A stretch of DNA of 64,000 bases from contig JBCCQH010000005.1 in NCBI GenBank assembly GCA_039024435.1, forward strand, positions 62,001-126,000, read 5' to 3'. Source of the DNA: JBCCQH01 sp039024435 (GTDB lineage Bacteria > Bacteroidota > Bacteroidia > J057 > JADKCL01). Below are positions 1-8,784 of the stretch, in pieces; within the stretch, counting starts at the first letter, position 1, and each line of letters starts with the position of its first letter. The notes under the pieces are model-generated. The model ran no database searches and was not told the origin of the DNA. It saw only the letters and a program-made list of their open reading frames with translations. Both the position numbers and the translations under genes were made by a program.

Positions 1-63
1 GAGGGGAGGAGCCGTTGACGGGGCTGTTTTCCGTCCCCTTGATCAAATTTGCCCCCGCAAAGC

Positions 64-1800
64 CTACTCTGGCGGGATGCTCAACTTCTCATCAAACCAG
101 AAAACCTTATTGGGATCGTATTTCGCCTTGATTTGCTTGAGGCGCGGCAGGTTGCTGGCGCCCTTAGCTTTGCCGTAGTACGCAGCCAAATCCAGGTTCT
201 TATCGACAAAATTGATGCAGGCTCCTTCCACGAGGTTTGGTCCGGAAAGGGCGGCCCGCCCCGCGGCGATCCATTTCAGGAATTCTTCCTCTTTGGGATT
301 TGCCGGATCGGACCACCACGCTTGCCACTGGAAGATGACGTCCTTGTTGCGCCAGAAGAAAGCGGTTTCGGCAGGGGCAAAATTCTTCACTGCACTGTTG
401 GCCTTTTGGGTTGCGCCCAGACCGTGGAGGACCAGGTAGAGACTCGCACTCTGGTAGGGCTTCCACGCTTCCTTGCTGCGATTGGTTTGGTCAAAAAAAT
501 CGGCGGCTGCCCGGGCGATTTTGGCGTAGTTCGCTTGCTTGTCCGCCGCGTCACTGTCCGCAAGGGGAAAGGCAGAAGAGATTTTGTGGGGATGGGGCGC
601 ATCGCAGGTGCTGGCCGGTGGCTTGGTTATTCTTTTTTCTTTCTCCCCCTCGGCGTCTTGAGCCCCACTCAGTGCCGGGGACATGACCGGAGCGGAGGGG
701 TAAAGGAAATCTCCCAGGGCCGCGTCGAGCTCATGAATGTACTCCTCGAGGTAATTCTGCGGTTCCATTTCTGCTAGGCTGGCCGAAAAGCCCAACAATC
801 GCCCGGACCCGGCACCCAGAGGAGCTCGCTCGGGTTGCGCCCACAAATCGCCTTTTAAATAAAGCTTCAGCGGTTCCAGAAGCGTTTTCAAATCGGACTT
901 GGGACCGTAGTAGCGCCCGGCAATGGTGACCGGATGCAAACCGTTGCTGCGATCCGGATTTTTTACCCGCACGGCGGCCGCGGTGGTGAGTTCGTGCGGG
1001 AATTTGGCTTGAATTTCCAGATAGGCAGCGACGAATTGTTCCACCTCCACTTTGGTCAGATCTTTGCGCCCGAGCTCGGCAAACCAGGTCAGGTGCCCGT
1101 CTTTTTTGAGTGGGCTGAGTTTGATCAGGAAGCGGGTCACGATCCCGAAATTGCCCCCGCCTCCGCCGCGAACGGCCCAAAACAGGTCTTGGTAAGCATT
1201 GTTGGCATTGGCCCGGACAATATTGCCGTTGGCCAAAACGACTTCCACCTCGATGACACTGTCGCAAGTCAGCCCGTACATGCGGGTCGCCCAGCCCCAG
1301 CCACCGCCGTGGATGAGTCCTCCGGGATTGACCGACTGGCAGCCTCCACCGGGGATCACCTTGCCGTGCAGGCCCACTTCGTAATACGCCTCCTGAAGTT
1401 TTTTGCCCACCGGAAGCCAGGCGGTGTCTCTTTTCACCGGATCTGGGTAGACGATGGTATTCATCTCCGATAGCCGAACGATCAGGACGTTGTCCGCCGA
1501 GCACATCGCTTCGTGCTGGTGCCCGCCCGAGCGGATCCGCAACCCGAAGGTTTGTCCCTCGATGTCCTTGTGGGTCTGACAAAACTTGAGGCAGGTCGCG
1601 ACCTGCTCGGCGTTGCGGGGATAGGCCACGGCCCAAGGCTGATAATCAAATTCCGGGCGGCTGTTTGAAATCTCTCGGGCCCGGTCGTAGCCCACCCCAT
1701 CGATGACCGTCACCCGAAAGCCCTCGGCAATCCCCCGGTTTTTCAAGCGGTTAAACTGGGCAATTGCGTGTTGTTTGGGAGTTTTACTATTGGTAGTCAT
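64..1800 (-). CDS. FAD-linked oxidase, berberine bridge enzyme (BBE) type
   Basis: Predicted flavoprotein oxidase of the PCMH/BBE family (578 aa). The N-terminal FAD-binding domain (about residues 50-230) carries RSGGHQHEA with His94, the usual 8-alpha-histidyl FAD attachment site. Cys154 in GGGCQSVNPGG sits where BBE-like enzymes make the second, 6-S-cysteinyl bond, so bicovalent flavin is likely. The extreme C-terminus (YDPNKVFWFDEKLS) is a BBE domain. The substrate cannot be told; relatives oxidise sugars, alkaloids or phenolics. No signal peptide is seen, so it is probably cytoplasmic. The ATG at 1800 gives full family length. It is divergent from the MbnP gene at 2017. Confidence 0.88.
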   Translation of the reverse strand: MTTNSKTPKQHAIAQFNRLKNRGIAEGFRVTVIDGVGYDRAREISNSRPEFDYQPWAVAYPRNAEQVATCLKFCQTHKDIEGQTFGLRIRSGGHQHEAMCSADNVLIVRLSEMNTIVYPDPVKRDTAWLPVGKKLQEAYYEVGLHGKVIPGGGCQSVNPGGLIHGGGWGWATRMYGLTCDSVIEVEVVLANGNIVRANANNAYQDLFWAVRGGGGGNFGIVTRFLIKLSPLKKDGHLTWFAELGRKDLTKVEVEQFVAAYLEIQAKFPHELTTAAAVRVKNPDRSNGLHPVTIAGRYYGPKSDLKTLLEPLKLYLKGDLWAQPERAPLGAGSGRLLGFSASLAEMEPQNYLEEYIHELDAALGDFLYPSAPVMSPALSGAQDAEGEKEKRITKPPASTCDAPHPHKISSAFPLADSDAADKQANYAKIARAAADFFDQTNRSKEAWKPYQSASLYLVLHGLGATQKANSAVKNFAPAETAFFWRNKDVIFQWQAWWSDPANPKEEEFLKWIAAGRAALSGPNLVEGACINFVDKNLDLAAYYGKAKGASNLPRLKQIKAKYDPNKVFWFDEKLSIPPE

Positions 1801-2016
1801 AGGAATCTCGTTTAAGGAGTTGGATCGAATCTTAGAGGCGATTTAAATTCAAAAAAAAATATCGCGCAGAAAATTGGAACATTTTGCTCAAGAATTTATG
1901 CACATATTTCTCCAATAGTTAACCGGGGGTTGCCCCCTCGTACCGTCCACCCGTACCCTCCCCCTTTCTACCGCAAGTTTCCTTCGCAATCGACTTCCCA
2001 ATAGAAAGTCCATTGC

Positions 2017-2751
2017 ATGCACCGATTGCTACTCCTGCTCACCCTGTTGCCCTTGGGCCTCGCCGCCCAACCGGCTTCCACCGGTCAAGTCCTGATCGAA
2101 GTGCGGGCATTTTGGGGCAAAACCCCGCTTTCCACCGGACGCTCCTTTGTCTCCTCCGACGGCGATACCCTCACCGTCCAAAAGTGGAAATGGTACTTCC
2201 GCGCCCTGCAACTGCACAATGCGCAGGGAACGGTCGACCCCGGACTGCCTCCGCGCCTGATCGACCTTGCCGAACGGCGGAGCGGGCAGATCCGTTGGGA
2301 CGGAGTCCCGGCCGGCACCTACCGCGAACTGAACTTTGGGGTGGGAATGGACAGTGCCCAAAACACCGCGCCCGAATTCACCGGCGATCTCGACCCGGTG
2401 AACGGCATGTACTGGACCTGGAATACCGGATTCATCCAAGCCAAATTCGAAGGCCGGCTCGGTCATCGTCCCGGCCAGAAATTTGAATTTCACATCGGGG
2501 GCTACCGTGCACCGTACGGGACCAGCCGGGAAGTCCGACTGCACCTGGCGAAAAAAAATGCGGTCACAGTGGAAGCGGGCAAACTCACCCGGCTGATCCT
2601 CCAAGTGGATCTGCGTGCCGCCTTTCGCAAGTATATCCGTACCAAGGCTTCGGAGCCCATGATGGTCATGTCCCCCGGCGAAAATGCCGCCCGGATTGCC
2701 GACCGATTTCCCGCAATGTTCCGCTTGGTCCCCTACCCCAAAGCGAAATAA
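2017..2751 (+). CDS. MbnP-like copper-associated periplasmic protein (cassette A)
   Basis: 244-aa secreted protein with a short Sec signal peptide (residues 1-18, cut after LAAQ). It shows the MbnP family layout: a beta-strand start (GQVLIEVRAFWG), the central GFGVG-type stretch around residue 107, MYWTWN (Trp133, Trp135) running into a QAKFEG segment, then FEFHIGG with His159. In methanotroph MbnP the partner di-haem enzyme MbnH converts a tryptophan to kynurenine to complete a copper site; which Trp would be modified here is inference. It is the first gene of a three-gene + strand cassette with a YHYH protein and an MbnH-like enzyme. It has no lipobox, unlike the two paralogues in cassette B. 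Confidence 0.82.
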   Translation: MHRLLLLLTLLPLGLAAQPASTGQVLIEVRAFWGKTPLSTGRSFVSSDGDTLTVQKWKWYFRALQLHNAQGTVDPGLPPRLIDLAERRSGQIRWDGVPAGTYRELNFGVGMDSAQNTAPEFTGDLDPVNGMYWTWNTGFIQAKFEGRLGHRPGQKFEFHIGGYRAPYGTSREVRLHLAKKNAVTVEAGKLTRLILQVDLRAAFRKYIRTKASEPMMVMSPGENAARIADRFPAMFRLVPYPKAK

Positions 2752-2837
2752 TTTTCCCCACCCCGAAAGTTTGCCGGTGATGCGACATCCAAATGCCAAT
2801 ACACAATCAATTCAACCATCTGCATTACATCTTCACC

Positions 2838-4295
2838 ATGAAAAAAGCTCTATACTTTCTCAGCATTGTCCTATTCAGCGCCAATCTGCTTCCCGCCCAG
2901 ACCGTGGAGGTGACCTCCTGGATCATCAATACTACGAACTACCTCGGACACAACAACATTCCCGCCGACGTCCAGGAAGTTTGGTACAACAACAGCAATG
3001 TATTCATCCACGTGACCGACGTCCCGGCCTATAACGTAGGCCCCTGGCCCGGCAACCCCAACGATGTCGCCGACCAGGATGACACCTACCGCATCACCCG
3101 CTCCCCGGAAAAGAAAAAAGGCACCAAAGTAGCCGTGGGGCTCGGGGAAATCGGACTTTGGATCAATGGCGTCTTCATCTACGGCGCCGAAGATGGCCGC
3201 AGTTGGCAAAATCAGGGCGTCTGGCACCAGGATGCCTACGTATCCGAAGGCTCGACCTTTGACAATTGCTTCGGCCACCCCGACCAGAGCGACGCTTACC
3301 ACCACCATTCCAGCCCCAAGTGCCTCTACGACGAAACGGCTACGACCACCCACTCGCCGATCATCGGCTGGGCTTTTGACGGATTTCCGATCTACGGCGC
3401 CTACGGGTACGCCCGCCGCAACGGCACCGGCGGAATCATCCGGATGGAATCCGGCTATGAATTGCGCAACCTGACCAGCCGCACCAATGGTCCGTCCCTG
3501 ACCCAGGCCCCCCTCGGCACCTACATCGAAGACTACGAATACACCGGCAACGGCGATCTGGACGAATACAATGGCCGCTTTACGGTCACTCCGGAATATC
3601 CCGGCGGCATCTACGCCTACTTTGTCACCATCGACGCCAACTATGACCCCGTGTATCCCTACATCATCGGTCCGTCCTACTACGGCAAAGTCGCCACCGG
3701 CAATACTTCCGGAGGCTTTACCATCCCCAACAATGCCACCCAGTACCTTCCTGGTTCCGCCAAAGTGGACATGGGCGACTTCGACGTAGAAGTGGTAGAA
3801 GCCGGGGTTTCCGTCCAATGGTCCACCAACCACGAAATCGACCATGACCGCTTTATCGTCGAAAAGACGCGCGACTTCACCCACTGGGAGGTCACCGAAA
3901 TCATCGAGGGCGAAGGCGATACCGAATGGATCAAGGACTACGAATCGGTGGACGCAACTCCCTACCGGGGCGAGAGCCACTACCGCGTACGCCAAATGGA
4001 CAAAAACGGCGAGCTCCGCTCCACCCAGACGCGCAGTATCTACTTTGACGGATTGCAGGAAAATGTCCGGCTGCTCGGCAACCTCGTCGCCCAGGGCAAC
4101 GCCATCCGCCTGGAGGTCGATTTTGCCCAGGCCGACATCCAACTCTACAACTTGCAGGGCCAGGCGCTCTTCACCGAAACTGTCACTGGAAGACAAGTGG
4201 AAATCCCTACGCACAACCTGGCGCACGGCACCTACATCGTCGCGGTGCGGGCCGAAGGCTCACGCTGGTCGAACACAGTTACCGTCAGCAAGTGA
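2838..4295 (+). CDS. YHYH domain protein with T9SS C-terminal sorting domain
   Basis: 485 aa from the ATG at 2838, chosen because it begins a clean signal peptide (MKKALYFLSIVLFSANLLPA); an in-frame ATG at 2793 would add 15 residues with no purpose. The YHYH domain covers about residues 65-300, with DAYHHHSSPKC (His155-157, Cys162) and GWAFDGFPIYGAYG. The His/Cys cluster could bind a metal, which is inference. The last 70 residues are a T9SS type A sorting domain (LYNLQGQALF, HGTYIVAV), so the protein should be exported across the outer membrane. It lies 86 bp after the MbnP gene and overlaps the MbnH gene by GTGA, implying translational coupling. Its function is unknown. Confidence 0.85.
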   Translation: MKKALYFLSIVLFSANLLPAQTVEVTSWIINTTNYLGHNNIPADVQEVWYNNSNVFIHVTDVPAYNVGPWPGNPNDVADQDDTYRITRSPEKKKGTKVAVGLGEIGLWINGVFIYGAEDGRSWQNQGVWHQDAYVSEGSTFDNCFGHPDQSDAYHHHSSPKCLYDETATTTHSPIIGWAFDGFPIYGAYGYARRNGTGGIIRMESGYELRNLTSRTNGPSLTQAPLGTYIEDYEYTGNGDLDEYNGRFTVTPEYPGGIYAYFVTIDANYDPVYPYIIGPSYYGKVATGNTSGGFTIPNNATQYLPGSAKVDMGDFDVEVVEAGVSVQWSTNHEIDHDRFIVEKTRDFTHWEVTEIIEGEGDTEWIKDYESVDATPYRGESHYRVRQMDKNGELRSTQTRSIYFDGLQENVRLLGNLVAQGNAIRLEVDFAQADIQLYNLQGQALFTETVTGRQVEIPTHNLAHGTYIVAVRAEGSRWSNTVTVSK

Positions 4296-5329
4296 CCGTG
4301 ACCCAAAGGATCAAATACTGGTGTTTATCGCTGGCCGGCCTGTTTTTGTTGGCCGCGGTTCCTCCCACCGGGCGGGGTGACGGACAGTTGTTCGTCGTCC
4401 CGCCCGGCTGGGCGGAGCCCAGCTACGACCTGGCACGCAACCCTTTGCGGAGCGAAGTGGTGGACCTGGGGCGCAAACTGTTCTTTGACCCGGGGCTTTC
4501 CCAGGACGGAACGGTTTCCTGCGCGACCTGCCACAATCCCTCGGCGGCATTTGCCCAGCCCGACCACGCCCTGAGCCACGGCATTTTTAACCGATCCGGG
4601 ACCCGCAATTCGCCGGCCCTCTTCAACCTCGCCTGGGAAACCGAATTCATGTGGGATGGCCGCATCAACCACCTCGATGCCCAGCCCTTGGCCCCCTTGA
4701 CCGACAACACCGAGATGGGCAATACCCTGCCCGCAGCATTGGCGTACTTGCGGCGTACCGCCCCGTATCCCCAGGCATTCCGCGCTGCATTTGGTGATAC
4801 CACCGTTACCACCGACCGTTTTGTAAAGGCATTTTCTCAATTCATGCTCACCCTGCAATCCTACAATTCGCCCTATGACCGCTTCATGCGGCAGGAACCC
4901 GGCGCCGCTCTTTCGGTGAGTGAACTCAACGGATTGTTGCTCTTTCGGGAAAATTGTACTTCCTGCCACACTGAGCCGCTGTTCACCAATCACCAGTACA
5001 AGCGCAATGGCTTAGCGGCGGGAAATGACCGGGGGCGGGCGAATATTTCCCAGCGGGCCGCCGATTCACTGCGCTTCAAAGTGCCCTCCCTGCGCAATGT
5101 CCAGGTCACCGCGCCCTACATGCACGACGGCCGTTTCAACACGCTGCGGGAAGTATTGGACCACTACACCAGTCGCGCCAATCCCCACCACAATCCCGCC
5201 AGCGAAGTCGCGCGCCCAATCACGCTCCACCCCAAGGACAAGGACGACCTCGTCGCCTTCCTCAATGCCCTCACCGACCGGCAATTCATTCGCGAAGCAG
5301 TCGCCCGGGAGCAACAAGCCCAACCTTGA
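4292..5329 (+). CDS. MbnH/MauG-like di-haem cytochrome c peroxidase (cassette A)
   Basis: 345-aa periplasmic di-haem enzyme of the bacterial cytochrome c peroxidase/MauG superfamily. Two c-type haem motifs are visible: CATCH (Cys77, Cys80, His81) and CTSCH (Cys222, Cys225, His226). It also has the family signatures GRKLFFDPGLS, MWDGRINHLDAQ and APYMHDGRFNTL. A hydrophobic N-terminus (residues 8-24) acts as the signal peptide. Its GTG start overlaps the stop of the YHYH gene (GTGA). Adjacency to MbnP argues for MbnH-type protein oxidation rather than simple peroxide detoxification; this is inference, since family members are commonly labelled cytochrome c peroxidase. Confidence 0.85.
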   Translation: MTVTQRIKYWCLSLAGLFLLAAVPPTGRGDGQLFVVPPGWAEPSYDLARNPLRSEVVDLGRKLFFDPGLSQDGTVSCATCHNPSAAFAQPDHALSHGIFNRSGTRNSPALFNLAWETEFMWDGRINHLDAQPLAPLTDNTEMGNTLPAALAYLRRTAPYPQAFRAAFGDTTVTTDRFVKAFSQFMLTLQSYNSPYDRFMRQEPGAALSVSELNGLLLFRENCTSCHTEPLFTNHQYKRNGLAAGNDRGRANISQRAADSLRFKVPSLRNVQVTAPYMHDGRFNTLREVLDHYTSRANPHHNPASEVARPITLHPKDKDDLVAFLNALTDRQFIREAVAREQQAQP

Positions 5330-5714
5330 GCAGTCCGCCGCCTTTCTCCCGCTACATTTCCCCTTCCCCGCGAAAGTTTGTCCCCGCTCGGACATCCAGG
5401 GGATGGACCACAAATAAGATTCGTTCCGGTGCGTCCCCGACGCAATCCTCCGTATCCTTCGTGGACAGGCAATTCTAATCCCGGAAAGCACCGTCGCGGT
5501 TACGGCCACGGCACCCACTCGTCGGGAACAGGGGTGGTCCGGTACACAGCGCAAATCAGAGCGATGGGCAAATGGCAAAATTCCCGGGTAAAACCCCGGC
5601 AAACTTTCGGTTTGTTAAAATTTTCCACAATTTTCCGTCAAATTTTCCAAATTAATGCCTTTTGGCTAACTTCGTTGCGAAATTTGAATCGCTCATCTTC
5701 CATCGGATCATACT
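5330..5714. other. Intergenic region before icd
   Basis: 385 bp without a convincing gene. The last 100 bp are AT-rich and contain TAACTTCG (5667-5674), a partial match to the Bacteroidota -7 box TAnnTTTG, about 40 bp before the icd start, but no well spaced TTG is seen upstream. A 15-bp stretch at 5596-5610 is the exact reverse complement of 2763-2777. Confidence 0.5.
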
Positions 5715-6950
5715 ATGCAAGGAGAAAAAATCACGATTGAGAACGGGGTTCTCAACGTTCCCGACCAACCCATTGTCCCATTCATTGAAGGCGACGGCAT
5801 CGGGCCCGACATTTGGGCCGCGGCGTCCCGCGTATTTGATGCGGCGGTCAAAATCGCCTACGGCGGCCAGCGCAAGCTGGTTTGGCACGAGGTGCTGGCC
5901 GGACAGAAGGCCTTTGACCAAACCGGTGAATGGCTGCCCCAAGCGACCCTAGATGCCTTTCGCGAGTACTTGGTCGGCATCAAGGGCCCACTTACAACCC
6001 CGGTGGGCGGCGGGATCCGCTCGCTGAATGTCGCCCTGCGCCAGGTTCTGGACCTGTACGTCTGTCTGCGGCCGGTCCGCTATTTTGACGGTACGCCTTC
6101 TCCGGTGAAGAAGCCCGACCTGGTAGACATGGTGATTTTCCGGGAAAATTCCGAAGACATCTACGCCGGCATCGAGTTCCGCGAGGGTGAGGCGGATACC
6201 CAGACTTTCCTCGACTGGCTCAAGGCCACCTTTCCCGACCGCTACCCCAAGGTTCGCTTTCCGGCGACGGCGGGCATCGGGATCAAGCCCATCTCCCGGG
6301 AAGGTACCGCCCGCCTGGTCCGGGCCGCCATTGAATACGCCATCCGCTACCAGCGCAAAAGCGTAACCCTGGTCCACAAGGGCAACATCATGAAATTCAC
6401 CGAGGGTGCTTTCCGCGATTGGGGCTACCAAGTGGCGCGGGAAGAGTACAACGGGGAAATCATCGGGGCCGGTCCCTGGACGAAGATCACCACCCCGGAA
6501 GGCCACGAAATCACGGTGAAGGATGTCATCGCCGACGCTTTCCTCCAGCAAATCATCCTCCGCCCGGCCGAGTACGACGTGATCGCGACGATGAACCTGA
6601 ACGGGGACTACATTTCGGATGCCTTGGCCGCGCAGGTGGGGGGCATCGGGATCGCCCCCGGCGCCAATATCAACTACGTCAACGGGACGGCCATCTTCGA
6701 AGCGACCCACGGAACGGCTCCGAAATACACCGGTCAGGACAAGGTGAATCCGGGTTCGGTCATCCTTTCCGGCGCCATGATGCTGGAATACCTGGGCTGG
6801 TCGGAAGCCAAAGACCTGATCCACCACGGGATCGGCCAGGCCATCCTCTCCAAGCGGGTCACCTACGATTTCGAGCGGTTGATGGAGGGCGCCACCCTGC
6901 TCAAGTGCTCCGAATTCGGGGATGAGGTGATCCAGAATATGCGGGCCTAA
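5715..6950 (+). CDS. icd: NADP-dependent isocitrate dehydrogenase
   Basis: TCA-cycle enzyme converting isocitrate to 2-oxoglutarate and CO2 with NADP+, cytoplasmic, 411 aa. The substrate residues of the E. coli-type enzyme are present: Ser103, Asn105 and Arg109 in IRSLNVALRQ, Arg119, and Arg143 in IFRENSEDIYAG. The cofactor loop GTAPKYTGQDKVNPGS carries the Lys-Tyr pair, and VTYDFERLM the Tyr and Arg, that select NADP over NAD. Single-gene unit: a 385-bp gap precedes it and a strong terminator follows at 6997-7033. Confidence 0.96.
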   Translation: MQGEKITIENGVLNVPDQPIVPFIEGDGIGPDIWAAASRVFDAAVKIAYGGQRKLVWHEVLAGQKAFDQTGEWLPQATLDAFREYLVGIKGPLTTPVGGGIRSLNVALRQVLDLYVCLRPVRYFDGTPSPVKKPDLVDMVIFRENSEDIYAGIEFREGEADTQTFLDWLKATFPDRYPKVRFPATAGIGIKPISREGTARLVRAAIEYAIRYQRKSVTLVHKGNIMKFTEGAFRDWGYQVAREEYNGEIIGAGPWTKITTPEGHEITVKDVIADAFLQQIILRPAEYDVIATMNLNGDYISDALAAQVGGIGIAPGANINYVNGTAIFEATHGTAPKYTGQDKVNPGSVILSGAMMLEYLGWSEAKDLIHHGIGQAILSKRVTYDFERLMEGATLLKCSEFGDEVIQNMRA

Positions 6951-6996
6951 GCGCTCTCGCACGCTTTTCTTCAAGAAATGGGTGCGGCGGATTTCA

Positions 6997-7033
6997 CCGG
7001 ACGGAAGCCCACGGGGTTTCCGTCCGGTTTTTT
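6997..7033 (+). terminator. Intrinsic terminator of icd
   Basis: A perfect 10-bp stem, CCGGACGGAA (6997-7006) with TTCCGTCCGG (7018-7027), 11-nt loop, followed by six Ts (7028-7033), lying 46 bp after the icd stop. Confidence 0.92.
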
Positions 7034-7244
7034 GTGGGGGGCAGGGCGTGGCTTGGGGCGGCGAGCTGGGGAAGCGGATGGTTGTGCTATAAGGGTGGGT
7101 TGGTAAGCGGGTTGGAGGCTTGGGGGTAGCGTTGCGGCATCAGACTTTTCCTGCACGCCAGCTATCTTAAACAAGATTCTCGCCCCTCCCGTCGCCAACC
7201 CAGTCCCCCCGCAGCATCGCCAACTTTCGTATCTTTCCGCAACC

Positions 7245-8498
7245 ATGACCACCACCGCCCATCGATCCTACTGGCTCATCTCCGTTTTTCTTCTTGCCGC
7301 TGGCTTCACCTGGGCGCAGCCCTGCGCCCGTCCGACCTGGACCCTCGATAAAACCGGGCCGGACAGTGTGCTCTCGGTGTGGAACACCCCGTCGATTGAG
7401 ACGAGTTTCACCAGAGTGTGGGCCATGCAGCATCCTGGCTACCGGCAGGCGCCCCACAAGTTGCATCCCGTTTGGCCGGGGGAATCTGCCGCGATTTTGC
7501 CCCAGGCTGGGCTGCGCGAAGGCCGGTACGTCGCGCACCCTTGTGGGGACAGCACCCGCATCATACAGGAAGGGGACATCCGTGAGGGGAAGCGCAATGG
7601 AACCTGGACCAGCTATTGGCCGGGAGGGGAAATATTCCAAAAGATTGACTTTGGGACCGAGGACGAGCGGACGGCCTACCGCGACCATTACCTCAGCGGT
7701 CGCCCCTGGTCGGAAGGTGAACTCGACCGCTTGGGAAATCGGCAAGGCACCTGGATACAGTACGATACTGCCGGCCGTTTGCGCCTGGAAATGGCCTACC
7801 GAGACGGCCAACCGTCCGGCTGGGCCCGCTACCTTCGCGTGGACCAAAGCCCGCAAAAGCGCATCCATTTTACCGGTTACCACGAAAAATGGGATACCCT
7901 CTGGACCTATTATCCCGACGGTCAACCCGAAATCTGCCGGGTCGGAACGGAAATCCGGGCGGCTTGGGATTCTTCCGGCACCCCGACGGTCCGGGATGGC
8001 ACCGGCGTGTACACTGGTATCTCGCCGGGGCCCGATTATCGCGGCCTCTGGGTAGTGCTGCCCCTCAAAGGCGGCAAGCGCCACGGCACGGTGGAAGCCT
8101 TCCGCAAAACTGGGGAGCGGTACACGAGCGCCCTTTACGAGCGGGATTCGCTGCGCCAAGAAACCCGGTATTACCCCTCGGGGCCCAAGTCGATGCAGTA
8201 CAACATCTACACGGATTCCACCGCATGGCAGGAATGGTACCCCAACGGGCAAATGAAACGGCGCACGGTCAGCACCCACCGGGACACGCTGCGCCACCGC
8301 CTTCTTTGGTACAAGAACGGCGAGCGAAAGGAAGTCTACGACTTGCGCTTCGATTTGGAGGCCAACCGATGGATGCCCGATGGCGAGTGGCGGGCCTGGT
8401 ACAAAAAATGGGCGCCCCCATTGGGAACGCCATTACCTGCGGCGCGTGCGGACGGGAACCTGGCGGGACTGGGACCAGGAGGGAAATCTGGTGAGTGA
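7245..8498 (+). CDS. MORN/YwqK-like repeat protein, N-terminal part of a frameshifted gene
   Basis: Secreted protein with signal peptide (residues 1-24, cut after TWAQ) and a chain of YwqK/MORN-type repeats (GKRNGTWTSYWPGGE, GNRQGTWIQYDTAGRL, TLWTYYPDGQPE, WQEWYPNGQMKRRT, GEWRAWYK). The reading frame leaves the repeat pattern right after the A6 run at 8403-8408 and ends in low-complexity sequence at 8498. Dropping one A restores WRAWYKNGRPHWE and a further repeat in the next frame to 8772. YwqK is often named an antitoxin component, but in Bacteroidota these repeats are mostly envelope proteins of unknown role. The break is either a real mutation, transcriptional slippage or a homopolymer error. 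Confidence 0.75.
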   Translation: MTTTAHRSYWLISVFLLAAGFTWAQPCARPTWTLDKTGPDSVLSVWNTPSIETSFTRVWAMQHPGYRQAPHKLHPVWPGESAAILPQAGLREGRYVAHPCGDSTRIIQEGDIREGKRNGTWTSYWPGGEIFQKIDFGTEDERTAYRDHYLSGRPWSEGELDRLGNRQGTWIQYDTAGRLRLEMAYRDGQPSGWARYLRVDQSPQKRIHFTGYHEKWDTLWTYYPDGQPEICRVGTEIRAAWDSSGTPTVRDGTGVYTGISPGPDYRGLWVVLPLKGGKRHGTVEAFRKTGERYTSALYERDSLRQETRYYPSGPKSMQYNIYTDSTAWQEWYPNGQMKRRTVSTHRDTLRHRLLWYKNGERKEVYDLRFDLEANRWMPDGEWRAWYKKWAPPLGTPLPAARADGNLAGLGPGGKSGE

Positions 8499-8772
8499 GA
8501 AGCGCTACGCGGCGGGCCGACTGGACGGCCCCTGGATGGTGCGGAACCCAGAGAATGGTAAGATGCAACCCCACACCTTTGCCTGTGGCCGCTCCAATTG
8601 GGGCAGTCGTTTCATCTGCGAGGACCACGGCTTTGAGGGAGGAGTGGCCTACACCGACGATTTGGGGCATTGTGGGCACTGCGACCGCATGACCAGCAGC
8701 GGAATGTTCCGGCTGTGCAACTGGTCGGCCTGCAAACTCCGGCAATGCCAAGTGTGTGGAGGACCACTGTAA
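8401..8772 (+). pseudogene. C-terminal part of the frameshifted YwqK-like gene, Cys-rich tail
   Basis: Continuation in the +1 frame relative to the gene at 7245. It starts with another YwqK-type repeat (TGTWRDWDQEGNLVSEKRY, AAGRLDGPWMV) and ends with about 75 residues carrying eight cysteines, including CGHC and CQVC pairs, which resembles a zinc-binding or disulphide-rich tail. A separate gene beginning at the GTG at 8491 is possible but less likely than a broken or slipping 7245-8772 gene. Confidence 0.6.
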
Positions 8773-8784
8773 ACACTCGGCGAC

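Noticed and set aside
2871..4226. A 451-codon open frame on the - strand opposite the YHYH gene
   Set aside because: It is the antisense of a well supported gene, its translation is Val/Gly/Asp-rich without a domain, and GC-rich codon use produces such frames.
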